Under the pieces are notes generated by a model. That model saw nothing but the letters and a program-made list of their open reading frames with translations, was not told the DNA's origin and ran no database searches. This document shows, piece by piece, positions 23,048-37,731 of a stretch of 64,000 nt of DNA; within the stretch, counting starts at the first letter, position 1; every line of letters starts with the position of its first letter. The position numbers were made by a program, and so were the translations under genes. Source of the stretch: Hyaloperonospora brassicae (taxonomy: Eukaryota > Oomycota > Peronosporomycetes > Peronosporales > Peronosporaceae); NCBI GenBank assembly GCA_947650285.1, contig CANTFL010000565.1, positions 1 through 64,000 on the forward strand, read 5' to 3'.

Positions 23048-24828
23048 ATGAGTGCGCAGACCACGTTTTCGCAGACACCTGCCTACACGACGCTTCCATG
23101 TAGTCCGACGGAGGTGGCAGCTCAAGAAGCGCTCGTCTACGAAGGTTGACGAATATCCAAAGCAATACATGTGTAAACCGGCACTGAATCCTGTGGTTTC
23201 TTTGTAAATGACATGCTCTTGTATGTAGACCTGAAGAGAGCAATCACTTTGCTCGAAACGGCCGTGAAGACTAACGCAAAGGAGAAGATCCCACGCGTTC
23301 TCCGCACCACCAGCAAACTGCGCAAGACCCTATCTGTTGCGCAGCTGCGACAAGCTGTGGGACAGCTGCTGCCGGCGCAGAACGTGTCGAAGCCAATGCT
23401 GCTCGACCTTCTGGCTCAAATCGAAACGAAGGCCTTGCATGCCGTTGAGGTGGCAAGGGGTGATGATAGTGGGGAGAAGGATGTGGAAATGACGGATGCG
23501 TCGCTGGAAGTGGATACTTGCACTGCTGTCAACACGCCTGCAGTGGTGCTACCTGTAGTGGACCTCATTGAAGTGGAAATCTACCTGTTTCTTTATGTGC
23601 TAGCAGCCCTCATGAAGTACAAAATGGACCAAGTGGCACTGAAGACGGTGGACATGGTGGTAACTCGATGTCAGCAGTTCAATTGTCGCACGCTGGACTT
23701 GATCCAAGCCAAGGTATTTACGTACTACTCGAATATCCATGAGAGCTTTGGCCAGGATCTGCCTGCAATCCGCAACACGCTTCTTTGCGCACATCGCACC
23801 TCGTGCTTGCGCTACGATGAAGCAGGACAGGCTACCCTCATTAACTTGTTACTGCGCAACTATCTCAAGGACAATCTATACGAACAGGCTTACAAATTTG
23901 TAAGCAAAACGACGTTTCCCGAGACGGTGTCAAACAATCAGTTTGTCCGCTACTTGTACTATGTTGGCAAGATCCAGGCGGTCCAACTGGAGTACACGGA
24001 GTCGTACACAAAGCTCATGCAGTCCATTCGCAAAGCTCCAGCCAACACGGCGCATGGCTTCAAGCGCACAGTGTACAAGCTCGCTATCATCGTCCAGTTG
24101 CTCATGGGCGAAGTGCCGGAACGTGACGTGTTCAGCCAGGACGAGCTTCGCAAGGCATTGGCGCCGTACCTACAGCTCACTAATGTAAGAAGCGTGCCAA
24201 CGCCGACCCGGTTTGAATGATCTAACTTTTCGATTGACGTGTGTCTTCGTTTCATTTCAGGCCGTCCGCGTTGGCAATCTGGAGGATTTTAACGTGGTTT
24301 TGTCGCAACACGGGGCAGCATTCAAAGCTGACAACACCTACACGCTGATCATTCGGTAAGTCAGACAAACATTTGTTAGTTGAAGCGCTACTTATAGAAC
24401 TTCGTGCTGTGCGTAGCTTACGCCACAACGTGATCAAGACGGGTCTACGCAAAATCAGCATGTCGTACTCGCGAATCCTGTTCAAGGACATTTGCGAGAA
24501 GCTCGCGTTGGAAAATACGCAAAACGCGGAATTTGTGTGTGCCAAGGCGATTCGGGACGGCGTGATTGACGCCGTGATCGACCATGAGAACGGCTGGCTT
24601 CAACTAAAGGAGACCGTGAACGTGTATACCACGAAAGATCCCCAAACGGCCTTCCAGAGACGCATTAACTTTTGCCTCGACGTGCACAACGAAGCTGTCA
24701 AGGCCATGCGCTATCCGCCGGACGCCTACAAGAAAGATCTAGAGAGCGCCGAAGAGCGCCTGGAACGTGAAAAGCAGGAAGAGGAGCTGGCCAAGGAGAT
24801 CGAGGATGAGATGGACGAAGGGCTATGA
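23048..24828 (+). CDS. RPN3: 26S proteasome lid subunit RPN3/PSMD3
   Basis: A four-exon gene gives 519 residues when spliced: exons 23048-23144, 23229-24184, 24261-24355 and 24417-24828. Introns of 84, 76 and 61 bp have GT-AG ends and all junctions stay in frame. Exon 1 joins as …[15 protein letters not shown]. The protein resembles the non-ATPase lid subunit PSMD3/Rpn3, which helps assemble and stabilise the regulatory particle. The family's [16 protein letters not shown] segment is near the N-terminus and TPR-like helices fill the middle. The C-terminal PCI domain (about 380-490) includes [11 protein letters not shown] and [14 protein letters not shown], then [11 protein letters not shown] and an acidic charged tail. 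Length fits the family (about 490-530). The first intron starts GTTGAC, a weak donor, so exon 1 is the least certain part. It faces NDUFA13 tail to tail, 310 bp apart. Confidence 0.93.
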
Positions 24829-25138
24829 TCGACCACATGCTAGCTAGCTTCCATTCGATGCAAGTCTGAAGCTGCTAGATGCGCTCCACCCTTTGCAAAG
24901 ATGCGGACAAATCTAGCGTTGTGCAACCGTGAATGGCTCAAGCACCCCTCTTCTTCGCTGAGGAGCTATCGAGAGTAGACTGAGTTGGTAAAACAGAAGA
25001 GCAGCAGCGACGTGTTCTCACATTACTGACTGGTGCCTGAACAGACGCGAGCTCGAGTCCTTCCCATGGTCGTATTTCAATAACTCGGTCCTTCCAATAG
25101 CTTCTCGCACTGCACTTTGCCGCAGCTCTCTCCCCGTC

Positions 25139-25528
25139 CTACTTCTTCTGAGCCCAGAGCGGTGCCTGATAGCGACCCGAGTGGTACGGCGACTGACCCG
25201 CCACCCAGCCAGGCACGTTCTTCATGACCTGGCGCTCCTTCGCCAAGATGTGCCTTTCCTGCTCCAGGTACTCGACGTCTGCCTCCGCCTGGAGAAACGG
25301 CAGCAGCGCAATGCGATTCTCGCGCTCTTCTTTCGCCACCTCACGATGGCGTTTGTTGTGTTGGCCCACTAGATAGTAGCCAACGGACGTGACGAGAAAC
25401 GTGCCGAGAAAGAGCGACCAGCCTGGCGGTCCGCGCGTCGCAGGGTTGTTTTTCACGTATGGGACGGGCTTGAAGCCGCTCGACGGCGGCATGTCCTGGT
25501 TGGGCGCATGGAAGTTGGGCGTGGCCAT
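25139..25528 (-). CDS. NDUFA13: Complex I subunit NDUFA13 (GRIM-19 homologue)
   Basis: A single-exon ORF of 129 residues. It matches the NDUFA13/GRIM-19 family: an N-terminal MPPSSGFKPVPYVKNNP followed by RGPPGWSLF, one membrane segment (about 36-56, LFLGTFLVTSVGYYLVG), a basic/acidic helix, then the conserved ALLPFLQAEADVEYL stretch and a C-terminal tail ending at a PGW. In animals and plants this is an accessory single-pass subunit of mitochondrial complex I in the inner membrane. Length is slightly below the human form (144). It is transcribed divergently from BRF1, with 202 bp between the two start codons. Confidence 0.93.
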   Translation of the reverse strand: MATPNFHAPNQDMPPSSGFKPVPYVKNNPATRGPPGWSLFLGTFLVTSVGYYLVGQHNKRHREVAKEERENRIALLPFLQAEADVEYLEQERHILAKERQVMKNVPGWVAGQSPYHSGRYQAPLWAQKK

Positions 25529-25730
25529 AGCGGTGGGAGACGCTGCGGGTGGGTCGAGGGTGAACTGGGGTTTCCGACTGAAACGATGTGCTCCACACCA
25601 ATGTTATGTGTCCACACAACATGGCCCGGTGCTCAGCAGCGTTATGCTAGTGGCCGAACCCATACGAAACGCAAGTCAAGCGAGAGGCTGTTTTCAGCAA
25701 AAAGCGCTGGAGACAATTGCTCCGCGTGCT
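25529..25730. promoter_or_regulatory. Divergent promoter region NDUFA13/BRF1
   Basis: Only 202 bp separate the two start codons, so both promoters must lie here or overlap the 5' ends. I see no clear TATA box. The BRF1 frame stays open upstream of its ATG without resembling the family, so that part is not counted as coding. Confidence 0.55.
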
Positions 25731-27890
25731 ATGGTCAGCAGCAGCATCTGCCCCACGTGCTCCTGCACCGAGATCGATGTGGTGGGCGTGAGCGGAGAGG
25801 CCGTGTGCGTGAGCTGTGGCACTATCCTCGAGGAGAACAACATCGTGTCGTCGGTCGAGTTCCAAGAGTCGGGTGGCGGGGCGCACTCTGTCGTGGGGCA
25901 GTTTGTGTCGGCTTCGGCTTCGAAAGCGTACGGCAACATCGGCACGAGCGGCCGAAGCTACGGCACCGAATCCCGCGCTACGACACTGGCGAATGGAAAG
26001 AAGAAGATCCGCCACATAGCAGGTCTGCTGAGGCTCGGAGACCACTACGTGGATTCGTCTTTCCGACTCTTTGCACTGGCGTTGCAGCGAAACTTTACAC
26101 ACGGTCGCAAGACGCAGACAGTGATTGCCGCCTGCTTGTACGTCGTGTGTCGTCGAGAGCGCTCACCGCACTTGCTCATCGACTTTTCGGACAAGCTGCA
26201 GATCAACGTCTATGTGCTGGGAGGTGTTTTTCTCAAGTTTTGCAAGCTCCTGCAGATTCACCTGCCGCTCATTGACCCGTCGCTCTACATTCACCGCTTT
26301 GCGTCGCAGCTGAATTTTGCAGGAAAGACGCACAGCATTGCCACGACAGCACTCCGTCTTACGGCCACGATGAAGCGCGATTGGATCGAGACTGGTCGCC
26401 GACCATCGGGAATATGTGGAGCAGCATTGCTCATTGCCGCACGTTCGCAGTCAGTCAAGTGCAGTTTGCACGACGTCATGGATGTTGTCAATATCGGAGA
26501 GCGGACGCTGAAGCAGCGGCTGTACGAGTTCTCACTTACTCCGACAGCGCAATTGACCTACGACCAAGTAGGAAAGATTGAGATGTCGCGTGTTGAGTGC
26601 GATCCTCCTAGTTTCCAGCGTCACCGCGAAAAAGAAGTGATGGAAATGTTGCTACTCGAGTCGGAAAAATTGCCGCTGAAAAAGCAAGAACGGGGGCGAC
26701 TTACAAGAGGGCAAAATCATGCAAACGTCGATAGCGGGGGTAATGAAGACAAAGGAAAAGTGTGTGACAAAGGTGCACTAAACAAAAAGACGCAGCAGAT
26801 GAAGGACGAGGAGATGTCGCTACGCCTGACCGGCGACGGGCACAATAAGGGGAAACAAGTGGAAAGGCTTTCTGTCGGCACTGACATAATTCCGGGAACG
26901 AAACATGTGGGGATCGACGAAGAAAAAGCTAGTGAAGACGACGATGATGGCATCGACTATGGCTTCGACAATGCAAATGACAGAATCGTTAATCGTGCGA
27001 GTCGTTTAGCAGCTCATGAAGTGTTGATTCGAGTGCGCAAGAAATCGGCTCGTTACATAATGCGCAAGCGCGACGAAGCAGAATTCTACAAGACGATCGA
27101 GCGCGATCTAACAATGGCACTAGAGGAGGACAACACAACAACAGCGGGTGTCAGCCGAATAGGAGGAGTGAGGCAATTAAACGGCATTGATGGTGAAACA
27201 CAGGAAGGTACCAGCTTTGATGCTTCATTGGACAAGAAAGCAGAGTATACAGTAACAAAAAGGCGACGGTCACATGACCCCTGTAATGATATACACGAGA
27301 TCAAGAGGAGATCGAGGATAAGTAGTGAAGAAAACGAGCACGATGAAGATGTGGGTGATTCCGATGGCGGGGAGACGCAGGTAGAGAAGCGGAGTGTTTG
27401 TGAAAAAGATGAAATTGAGAAAGAAGTCGTGGACACGTTCTCGGACTTGGATGACGAGGAAATCAACTCCCTGTTGTTGACGCGCGAGGAGGCAGAAAAG
27501 AAAAAGCTGCTGTGGGAGAAGATGAACAAGGACTTCATTCAAGAGCAGGTACGTACTCCACATATGTATTGCCATCGGCTTAACAGATGTGGGCTTACGT
27601 TGAAAATGTGATTTCTGCTGCGTTACAGGAACAAAAGAGGTTGCTCGGCTTATCAGCACCTGGTGGTCCGAAGAAAAAAAAGAGAAAGAAAGTACCCGAT
27701 GTGAACGCTCCACCACCCGATACGGCGCAACACGCAATTTATGTGAGCACGTGTGATGTGGATTCACTCGAATTGCGTTGATAAGCTTTCCTAATGTGCG
27801 CTTTTCCTTACGCAGAAATTAAAGAGTCGAAGGATAAACTACGAAGTCATCGACGAACTCTTTGGTGAAGCAGCAAGCAACGGCTTTTAG
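25731..27890 (+). CDS. BRF1: TFIIIB subunit BRF1
   Basis: Three exons (25731-27548, 27629-27742, 27816-27890) with 80- and 73-bp GT-AG introns give 668 residues. BRF1 is the TFIIB-like factor that recruits RNA polymerase III to tRNA and 5S genes. The N-terminal zinc ribbon has Cys7, Cys10, Cys26 and Cys29 (CPTC…CVSC). Two cyclin-like repeats follow at about 95-190 and 195-290, including HGRKTQTVIAACLYVVCR and the signature RRPSGICGAALLIAAR. A long charged, low-complexity linker leads to the Brf1 homology block (EINSLLLTREEAEKKKLLW, about 575-600). Exon 3 supplies the typical end RINYEVIDELFGEA. The ATG at 25731 is chosen because the zinc ribbon starts six residues later. Stopping at the first exon would lose the family's conserved C-terminus. 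Confidence 0.95.
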
Positions 27891-28238
27891 GTAATCAGTC
27901 ACGATGTGGCATTAGCGTGGCGTACAGATGGTTGCGTAGCCTGCTGAGATGGTGCCTGTGGCGAGAATTTGTGCGCAGGGACTAGCAGCGAGCATGGCAA
28001 TTGTTGCGTAAAGCATATGTTTTCCACTCTTTGTGTGTGGATGTTGTTTGCAGGCTACTACGACCAACGCTTTGTAGCTCGTCTTACGGCTTCAGCCAAA
28101 ACCGACTACGTCATGCACGGAGGGGGTTTATTACTTAAAAATAGTTAGCCTCTATCTAGCACTGTTAACGAGCACATGTGTACTATTTCCACTTTAGCAG
28201 GCCCGTGAGAATCATTAAAATCAAGTCTACAACATCAG
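27891..28238. other. Intergenic region between convergent BRF1 and cyclin genes
   Basis: About 350 bp hold the 3' ends of both genes. No ORF, RNA gene or clear repeat is seen. Confidence 0.6.
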
Positions 28239-30554
28239 TCAGCATAGCAGTACTTTTAGACCATCCAGCGGCAAACAGGCAACCTCACTGAAGTTGTTGT
28301 CACTGTATTTGGTCGCAACGGCGGTCAGCTTGGTCGGTTTTGCCAAAATGGACTGCAGCTTTTCCATGCAAGGAATAATTGTCTCCATTGCGTAACCCGT
28401 AAGCTCCACAAGACGGTATGTCCAAACGAGACTTGGCCCCTGGTTCTCGACATAGCAAGATGCTGCCAGCAAGCACGCACACGCAATGAGTGAAGGCTCG
28501 AACTTGGCTCCGAAGACAAAGTCAAGCAGTGAACACTCGGCGAAGAAGTTTGCCAACTGCTTGGTGAGCTCGTCCTCTTCGCAATTCTCCAGGAAATATC
28601 CGAGGAAGCTGTTGACGGTCGGTACAGCCAAATTAAACGCAAACGCGTTGAGAAGATCTCTTTCGCATTCGACGAGGTCTGCCTTGGAGTACGACCGCTC
28701 GCAAATATACAGCAGATCATCGATATCGCACGGATAAATCTCCTCAAATTTGGATGCAATGAGCAACGCCGTCACGCCGACAAGTTGAAAACGTTGTATG
28801 TCCACTGGTACTTGCGCGAGGTAGCGGTCGACGTAATTGACAGTTAAGTACAACGTTTGCGGCTCGAGCTCAAAACGCTGGTGTACTTCAACCAGCCAGT
28901 CCACAAGTACAGCACGCATTTGCGGCTGGACGCTTCGTTGCTCGGCAAATACGTCTTCAGTGACATGGTACCGGTGCTCTCGATCTCGAAGGTTCTTGTA
29001 GATGGAGCTAGCGTACTCGTCTATCGTGCCGGGGGAATAGATTCCTACAGGACATGACTGCACTGTCGAATGTGGAGGCGGATCAGAAACTTGCGCCTGC
29101 TTCCCAATAATATCTGGATGTGTAAGGTGCAGCGGCTTCTCGGACACACCAATCTGAGGTCCACTATCCACCGTATCCACAGCGGTATATGCCCCACGCA
29201 TCTCCATGTTCGCTTCCTTTGGACCACTCAGTTTGTTTGCACACTCAGGTTCGGCGAGCGACTTTGTAAAATATATGCCCTGCGGCTCAGCAGCCTCCGT
29301 AATCGCTCCATCCAACAAGTCGCATGTACTCGGTAGCACTTTGATCTGGAGTTGCTTTAGCATTACGGACTCTCCTATCAGCCTCTTCTCGTCTTGTTTT
29401 GCCTCATCGAGGTTCTTGTCCGCAACTTCCTCATCACGTCCCACCTTCGCGTCATACCCAACCCCGCTACGACTGGATTCATCGCCATGTTCAGCAACTG
29501 CTATTGAGGCTTCGCAGCCACAGTGATCCACGGCCAGCAATGAGCTATATGCAGGCGGAATACACAGTCCGTGTAACCCGCGACTGGCAATACATGGGCC
29601 GTGCGACCCTTCCTTTACATCAACAGCATAGTTGCCATCGAATCCTGCGCTGCCACACAGACCCGCATCCTCGTCTTCAGGATCTCGCTCGACCAGCTCT
29701 GTCAAGCTTGATAGTGCATCATGTCCGGGTGTCAATGTAGACGGCGGAAGATGTGCCGTGTACATGCTAGCGCTAGCACCGTCTGCCTCTTGCTGTTTCA
29801 GCGTCCCGCATAACTTTGAGACGTCGTTTCCCATTATTTGCACCAACTCAGCTGCCTTCGTCTTAGCAGCACTTGCCGGCTTGGCAGAAAGCCTGGTGTT
29901 GCTCGTACATTTGTTGACGAACAGCAGCTCGTGCAGCCCATCGTCGTCCTCGTCGTCCTCGTCAACGGTAGTGTAGCCCCCAAGCGAGTCGTAAAACTCG
30001 CGCTGCTTCTGCTCGAGCTTCGACTCGATATCAAGGGCGACCTCCAACAAGTCCTGCGATGCATCACTGGTCCCTTGCACGACTGACGATGCACACACTT
30101 CTGCTATCTCGGCCTCTGGGTCGACACGTTTTGGACTTGCTTCCCCCTGTGGGGCGTTCCATTGCCGTCCACTTGGCTTACTCTTGCAATCACCCGCAAC
30201 GCCATGTGCGATGGCAACATGTGTAGCTGCTCCAGCAGTACGTGCCCAGACCCCATCACGTGAGACAGTTTGTACTTCTTGTTGCTTGCCGTCAGAGCTG
30301 ATGCTTATTCTTTCTGGTCGCTCGTCGTCGTACGTTGGCTCGGCCACGACGGTCGGGGAGAGCAGCGTCTGCCGCTGTTTGCGTTGCGCCCGCCGGTTCT
30401 TCCGAGCAGCTCTGCGCGCTAATTTGTGCTGTTGTTTCGCCAACTTGTTGCTCAGCCGCTGCTGCACGCGGCGCTCGTGGTCCTCTGCGTTGAACGCATC
30501 GGTCAGGTACTGCCACTGCGACCGGATCAACTTGGAGATGCCAGGGAACACCAT
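28239..30554 (-). CDS. Mitotic (B-type) cyclin with long N-terminal extension
   Basis: An uninterrupted 771-codon ORF. The C-terminal third is a classical mitotic cyclin. The cyclin box N lobe (about 515-640) has the hallmark MRAVLVDWLVEVHQRF, ETLYLTVN-like QTLYLTVNYVDRYL and LVGVTALLIASKFEEIYP. The C lobe (about 643-760) has the usual five-helix pattern, with SLIACACLLAAS. These segments bind and activate a CDK at G2/M. The first 500 residues are acidic and low in complexity, starting with a very basic region (about 30-60). An RQTL near residue 61 is the only weak destruction-box-like motif I noticed, and there is no KEN. Total length exceeds typical cyclin B (about 400-450). A long CT/GA tract lies about 90-210 bp upstream of the ATG, probably in the 5' UTR or promoter. 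Confidence 0.9.
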   Translation of the reverse strand: MVFPGISKLIRSQWQYLTDAFNAEDHERRVQQRLSNKLAKQQHKLARRAARKNRRAQRKQRQTLLSPTVVAEPTYDDERPERISISSDGKQQEVQTVSRDGVWARTAGAATHVAIAHGVAGDCKSKPSGRQWNAPQGEASPKRVDPEAEIAEVCASSVVQGTSDASQDLLEVALDIESKLEQKQREFYDSLGGYTTVDEDDEDDDGLHELLFVNKCTSNTRLSAKPASAAKTKAAELVQIMGNDVSKLCGTLKQQEADGASASMYTAHLPPSTLTPGHDALSSLTELVERDPEDEDAGLCGSAGFDGNYAVDVKEGSHGPCIASRGLHGLCIPPAYSSLLAVDHCGCEASIAVAEHGDESSRSGVGYDAKVGRDEEVADKNLDEAKQDEKRLIGESVMLKQLQIKVLPSTCDLLDGAITEAAEPQGIYFTKSLAEPECANKLSGPKEANMEMRGAYTAVDTVDSGPQIGVSEKPLHLTHPDIIGKQAQVSDPPPHSTVQSCPVGIYSPGTIDEYASSIYKNLRDREHRYHVTEDVFAEQRSVQPQMRAVLVDWLVEVHQRFELEPQTLYLTVNYVDRYLAQVPVDIQRFQLVGVTALLIASKFEEIYPCDIDDLLYICERSYSKADLVECERDLLNAFAFNLAVPTVNSFLGYFLENCEEDELTKQLANFFAECSLLDFVFGAKFEPSLIACACLLAASCYVENQGPSLVWTYRLVELTGYAMETIIPCMEKLQSILAKPTKLTAVATKYSDNNFSEVACLPLDGLKVLLC

Positions 30555-30643
30555 GACAGGATCAGTAGGGCGCCTGACGCGAAGTGGGTGTCTGATTCGG
30601 GCTCGCCCTCCAGCAGGCGGGTGGGCGGTGGTTTCGTGCCAAA

Positions 30644-32601
<1,958 letters not shown>

Positions 32602-32985
32602 ATGTCAGGACCCTTGGGCAGAATCATCGCGCAAGTGGTGGTCATGGGCGCGGGCATCGTGTCGAGGGCCTTCGTGCAGGCGTACCAGCAGGCCGTCCAC
32701 AACGCACGCTCGGGGAACGCCGGCGCTGCGGCTGCCAAGACGGTGGTGGGCAAAAAGAAAATGTCTAAGCAGCAGGCGCTCGAGATCCTCAACTTTCCCA
32801 CAAGCGGTGTACCGCCGTCTGCTGAGGACGTTTTGAAGCAGTTTACACGATATTTTGAGGCCAACGATCCGGCGAAGGGGGGCTCCTTCTATCTGCAGTC
32901 CAAGATCTATCGGGCAAAGGAGGCGCTGGAGGCCAGCGATGCGGACGAAAGAGCGCCGTCAGGTGACAAGGCGGACAATAGCTAG
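32602..32985 (+). CDS. PAM16: Mitochondrial import motor subunit PAM16 (TIM16/Magmas)
   Basis: A single-exon ORF of 127 residues, close to the family's usual length (about 125-150). It starts with the hydrophobic presequence-like IIAQVVVMGAGIVSRAFVQA, followed by a Gly/Ala-rich stretch. The degenerate J-like domain (about 52-110) includes KMSKQQALEILNF and the diagnostic GGSFYLQSKIYRAKEAL. Where true J proteins have His-Pro-Asp, this has ANDPAKG, as expected for PAM16, which cannot stimulate Hsp70 itself. PAM16 pairs with PAM18 at the TIM23 channel on the matrix side of the inner membrane and restrains its action on mtHsp70. The ATG at 32602 gives the family's typical N-terminus. Confidence 0.95.
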   Translation: MSGPLGRIIAQVVVMGAGIVSRAFVQAYQQAVHNARSGNAGAAAAKTVVGKKKMSKQQALEILNFPTSGVPPSAEDVLKQFTRYFEANDPAKGGSFYLQSKIYRAKEALEASDADERAPSGDKADNS

Positions 32986-33595
32986 ACTATGCTTGTTGCC
33001 GTGCTGGGCGCAACATGTTCGAGAAGTCGACATGCAGCGTGGCTTTGCAAGCTATTCGAGAAAGAAAGTGACTACAATATAGCTGGGCTTCCTCTTGGCC
33101 GTGTGGACAAGGACAGAGATTGGCGTCCTGTGTTGTGGCTGGCCGGCTGTGGACGCATTCTTGGCAACACTCTCACCTGAGGGCCTCTCATACTGCTCTG
33201 TGGTGAACCGTCACCACAATACCTTCGGACAGCTGTACACGCCCTGACATCGCTCCGCTCGACCGCTGCCTTAAACACCCTACATCGATGATAGCAACGG
33301 GACATAACGTCAGTGGCACAATACCCCGCGCAGCGTACACTTTGAACTCGGCAGCCTCAACATCGTCAAGTGCAATTCCGTACCTTCTCGTGGCTTGTTT
33401 CCAATCCAATAGGACGACTAGCTAGAACCGGACCAACCCTTTGTCGAGATCGACCTGCGTCAGGTCCCTACGGCGATCGCCACTTCTGTCTTCTCGCCAC
33501 TCGCAAGACCACCTGTCACGCAATGTACCAGAACAATGGTACGACAAGTACGTGGATAGTAGCGATAAGTGCACTTTCGGCCAATCACCACAACG
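32986..33595. other. Intergenic region between PAM16 and IDI
   Basis: About 610 bp, with no ORF resembling a known protein. It presumably contains the PAM16 3' UTR and the IDI promoter. Confidence 0.5.
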
Positions 33596-34596
<1,001 letters not shown>

Positions 34597-37500
34597 ACAA
34601 CAGGCCCGCTAATCTTTTCTTGGCATCGATAGGTGCACCCCGAAAAGCACGAGCACACGCTTATGATGATGACACAAACACAGAAAAGTACCGACACCAC
34701 CGTTTAATCTGAACTCATGTGGTTTGCATCTTCTTTCGGGCCGCCAAAACATAACGTGATTTCTGACATGAAACGTCATATATGCGGCACAAGCGGTAGC
34801 GACCCATCATCTATGTACAGTGACTTCTACCGTCATCGCTTACATACTTATGTGCGCCTTGGCTTGAACAATCATCCATGACGTACATTAGCCCCGCACA
34901 TATGCCGTTCCTTACGCTATTAACGAGGGAAGCAATCCATCTTTCAGTGTGAGTGATGTCCGATCGACCTGAACATCACGCACACTGCGAGAAGTTAGCC
35001 CTAAATGGAGAGGGTAAACGAATGAAGCAGTCGCAAGTGTCAGTATCACCGCTCAGCATAAGTCTTTGGGTAGCGAGTTTCCACAGTGTCTATAGAAACC
35101 TGGAGGTTCGTTCGTTTCGTGAAGTCATGTCATGTCGTCCTGTCAGCAAGCATGAAAGTGTTGCTACTATCGAATATTCGTCTTTTGATAAGAAACCGGG
35201 AAATAATGTTGTTCGAGAAAGATATACTCTGTATTGTATGCTGGACGCACGGCTTAACATATTTTCAACATCACTGTTTCACATTCCACATTAATCTCAG
35301 TGTTCTTCCTACCACTTGCTCCAGGTCTTCTATAAGTCAGTGGTGTCTTTTCTTTACTCATGGCCGACTCGACATAAAAAAGACCTGGCCAACTCGCTTT
35401 GAGCTTGATGTCAAAAATGTCCTTTTTAATAAGTTTTTAACGTATTGTCTGATGTGTGCGAAGGACTACCCGATCACTATATTGGAAAGTGTGTCGCAGG
35501 CTGCGTCGATATCAACCTTTTATTTACAGTATGAAGCACGCTCGACCATTACCACAATGAGCACGTTCTGCAGCCTCTATGCACTTTAAAATAAAGTGTC
35601 AAAAATACATGTACGATCATAGAAAAGCCTTTCGTATAAGCTCATGCCTCAAAATGCGTGCCACTTTACAACGACAAAGTAAGCCATGTACAGTGAGACT
35701 ACACCAACCAATGCTGACGAAAGCGGTCAAGCTTGGTGCATATGATAGGTCTTGATCTTCCAGTATACCTTATTGAAGTTATACGACGCGGGTATCGAGT
35801 CAGGCTGTAAAGTGCATCGTGGTGCTGTTGCCGTCAATATTTAGCTAAAAAGAGCAGCCAATGGCCGAGCAGAGGGGCCAAACGTTGCTGATACGCTAAA
35901 ACGTGGCACTCTCCGCTTGTACGGACATATTACAAGCTGCCACCTACACCGACACAGTGTGGGCAGGTGCCTCGAATCCCCACGTACACTGTATGTGCAG
36001 AGGAAGGATCAATATCTCAAACGAACACGAATAAGCGAAGCAAAAAGGAGGACTGTAACCGGTGTAGTAAAGTTGTATGAGGACTTTTCACTCAAGTTTA
36101 TTCCAACCAAATCAAACTACAAACTACAAACATGGCACTCGCACACCACACAGTGCGCGTATCTAATAGTGACTAGTGGATAGTGGTTGATATGATGGTC
36201 TATATCAAGCAATAAGCGGAGCTGTGCTGAACGTACCTTCGACGGTAATATTCTGTCTCAATTCACTTAGCAAAGTTCACATACTGCAGAATATCATCTA
36301 CTAAAATAATGTTCTCATAGACTCAATATGGTGTCAATATCTAACGGGCGCACCCGGTCACAACGGCGGCCAAAATAGCTCGCCAAATACAACAGCTTCG
36401 ATATCGGAGATGGTACTCGCTGCAAGCCGCGCGCTCATGACAATCGAGTGAACGATTCGTGAAAGCAAAGACTGAAGTAGATCTCCACCTAACTTGCCGC
36501 TACTGCGCCGGACGTTTACAATATGACAATCACGCGTTCTTTTTTGGATTATCCTTTTGCAAACACATCTGCACAAGCAGTCACGTAAAGCTGACATTCT
36601 ACATCATTGAAGGGTTGCGGCTCAGGTAAAGTTTCGACATGACGTGGTCTTCAGGAAGCAGATGACCGAATTGCGAGTTGCATAGGCAGCATAAGCTTGG
36701 ACACTGACAACAACACAAGTTCTCGACGAAAGCCTAGTCTACTTGGCCCTTCCTTACGATATAGACGACCGATGGCCCTGTTTTGCGACAATCTAGAATA
36801 TGACGTAAGTCAAGCAGTGATGTATGCCGGAGCCATGCATTTCGAGGCTTTTTTGTGCCACATGTGCGACGCAACTATCTAACACGGAAGAGACAGCGCT
36901 GCGTTCATGCGCTATCAGGTAACTACCTAAACCAATGCCTTTGTTGGATACTCCCTAGCTCTGATAGACATAGCGGTGATACGCGTAAAGTACAACTTGT
37001 GACAAGCTGGTGGCTTAATGTTGGCCGATAATGGTGATGCGTCCGGTGAAGAGCTGGCAACGCCATGTCTCGTATTTGCCTAATGTCATGCAGTACTTGC
37101 AAGCGTCCACACTTTTGTGTGGCGTGTCTCGCCATTCGATCCGGCCCCTCACAGTATGCGTCAGTGTCACCGATCGGTTATGGAGCTGTTGGCGTCCATC
37201 TCGAGACGGACAATGTCGCTCGAGGAAGTATACATGACATTGGCAGAATACGTGCGTCTCGTGAGCGAAAGTCGTGTCAAAGGACTGACTTCGACCGACT
37301 AGAAATGTTGTCTTGCTGTGGCGTTTACCATCAACGTTGTGGATCATGGCGATACCCGTGTCGAGGCTCTTCGCGGCCATCGTCGTTTGCTCCGAGAGTC
37401 GGGTGCATAGTCCGTGATGTTTTGCTGCGAAGCTGCACAGATTCGGTTCACGAACGATTGTTCGTGCTCGTGTGAGTGATAGTGTGCGACAACTCCCAAC

Positions 37501-37731
37501 TGCCGTAAGTCAGTGTTGCAAGTGTACTCACTCGTTTTTCCACGCGCGCAACGATACCGAATCCCACTCGGTTTTGTCGCAAAACCACGACCAGGCAACT
37601 CGGAGTTGCGGTCTCGTCCACCCAACGTGTAGCAGCAGTAACCGCCGCACCAGCCGAGTCGCTCTTTTCTTACCACTAATCGTTTGTACCCGACAGTTGC
37701 CAACTGGACTCCACCTGCCACGTGCGACGTC
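34597..37731. other. Intergenic region between IDI and the first APC transporter
   Basis: About 3.1 kb with only short open frames in all directions, the longest 167 codons (35086-35589, plus) and 121-136 codons around 37015-37475. None shows a motif I recognise. I see no clear repeats or RNA genes. Confidence 0.5.

Noticed and set aside
25389..25730. N-terminal extension of BRF1
   Set aside because: The open frame upstream of 25731 has no ATG, overlaps NDUFA13, and does not resemble BRF1.
25508..26275. 255-codon frame overlapping BRF1 in another frame
   Set aside because: Arg/Gly-rich shadow; BRF1 family motifs lie in the other frame.
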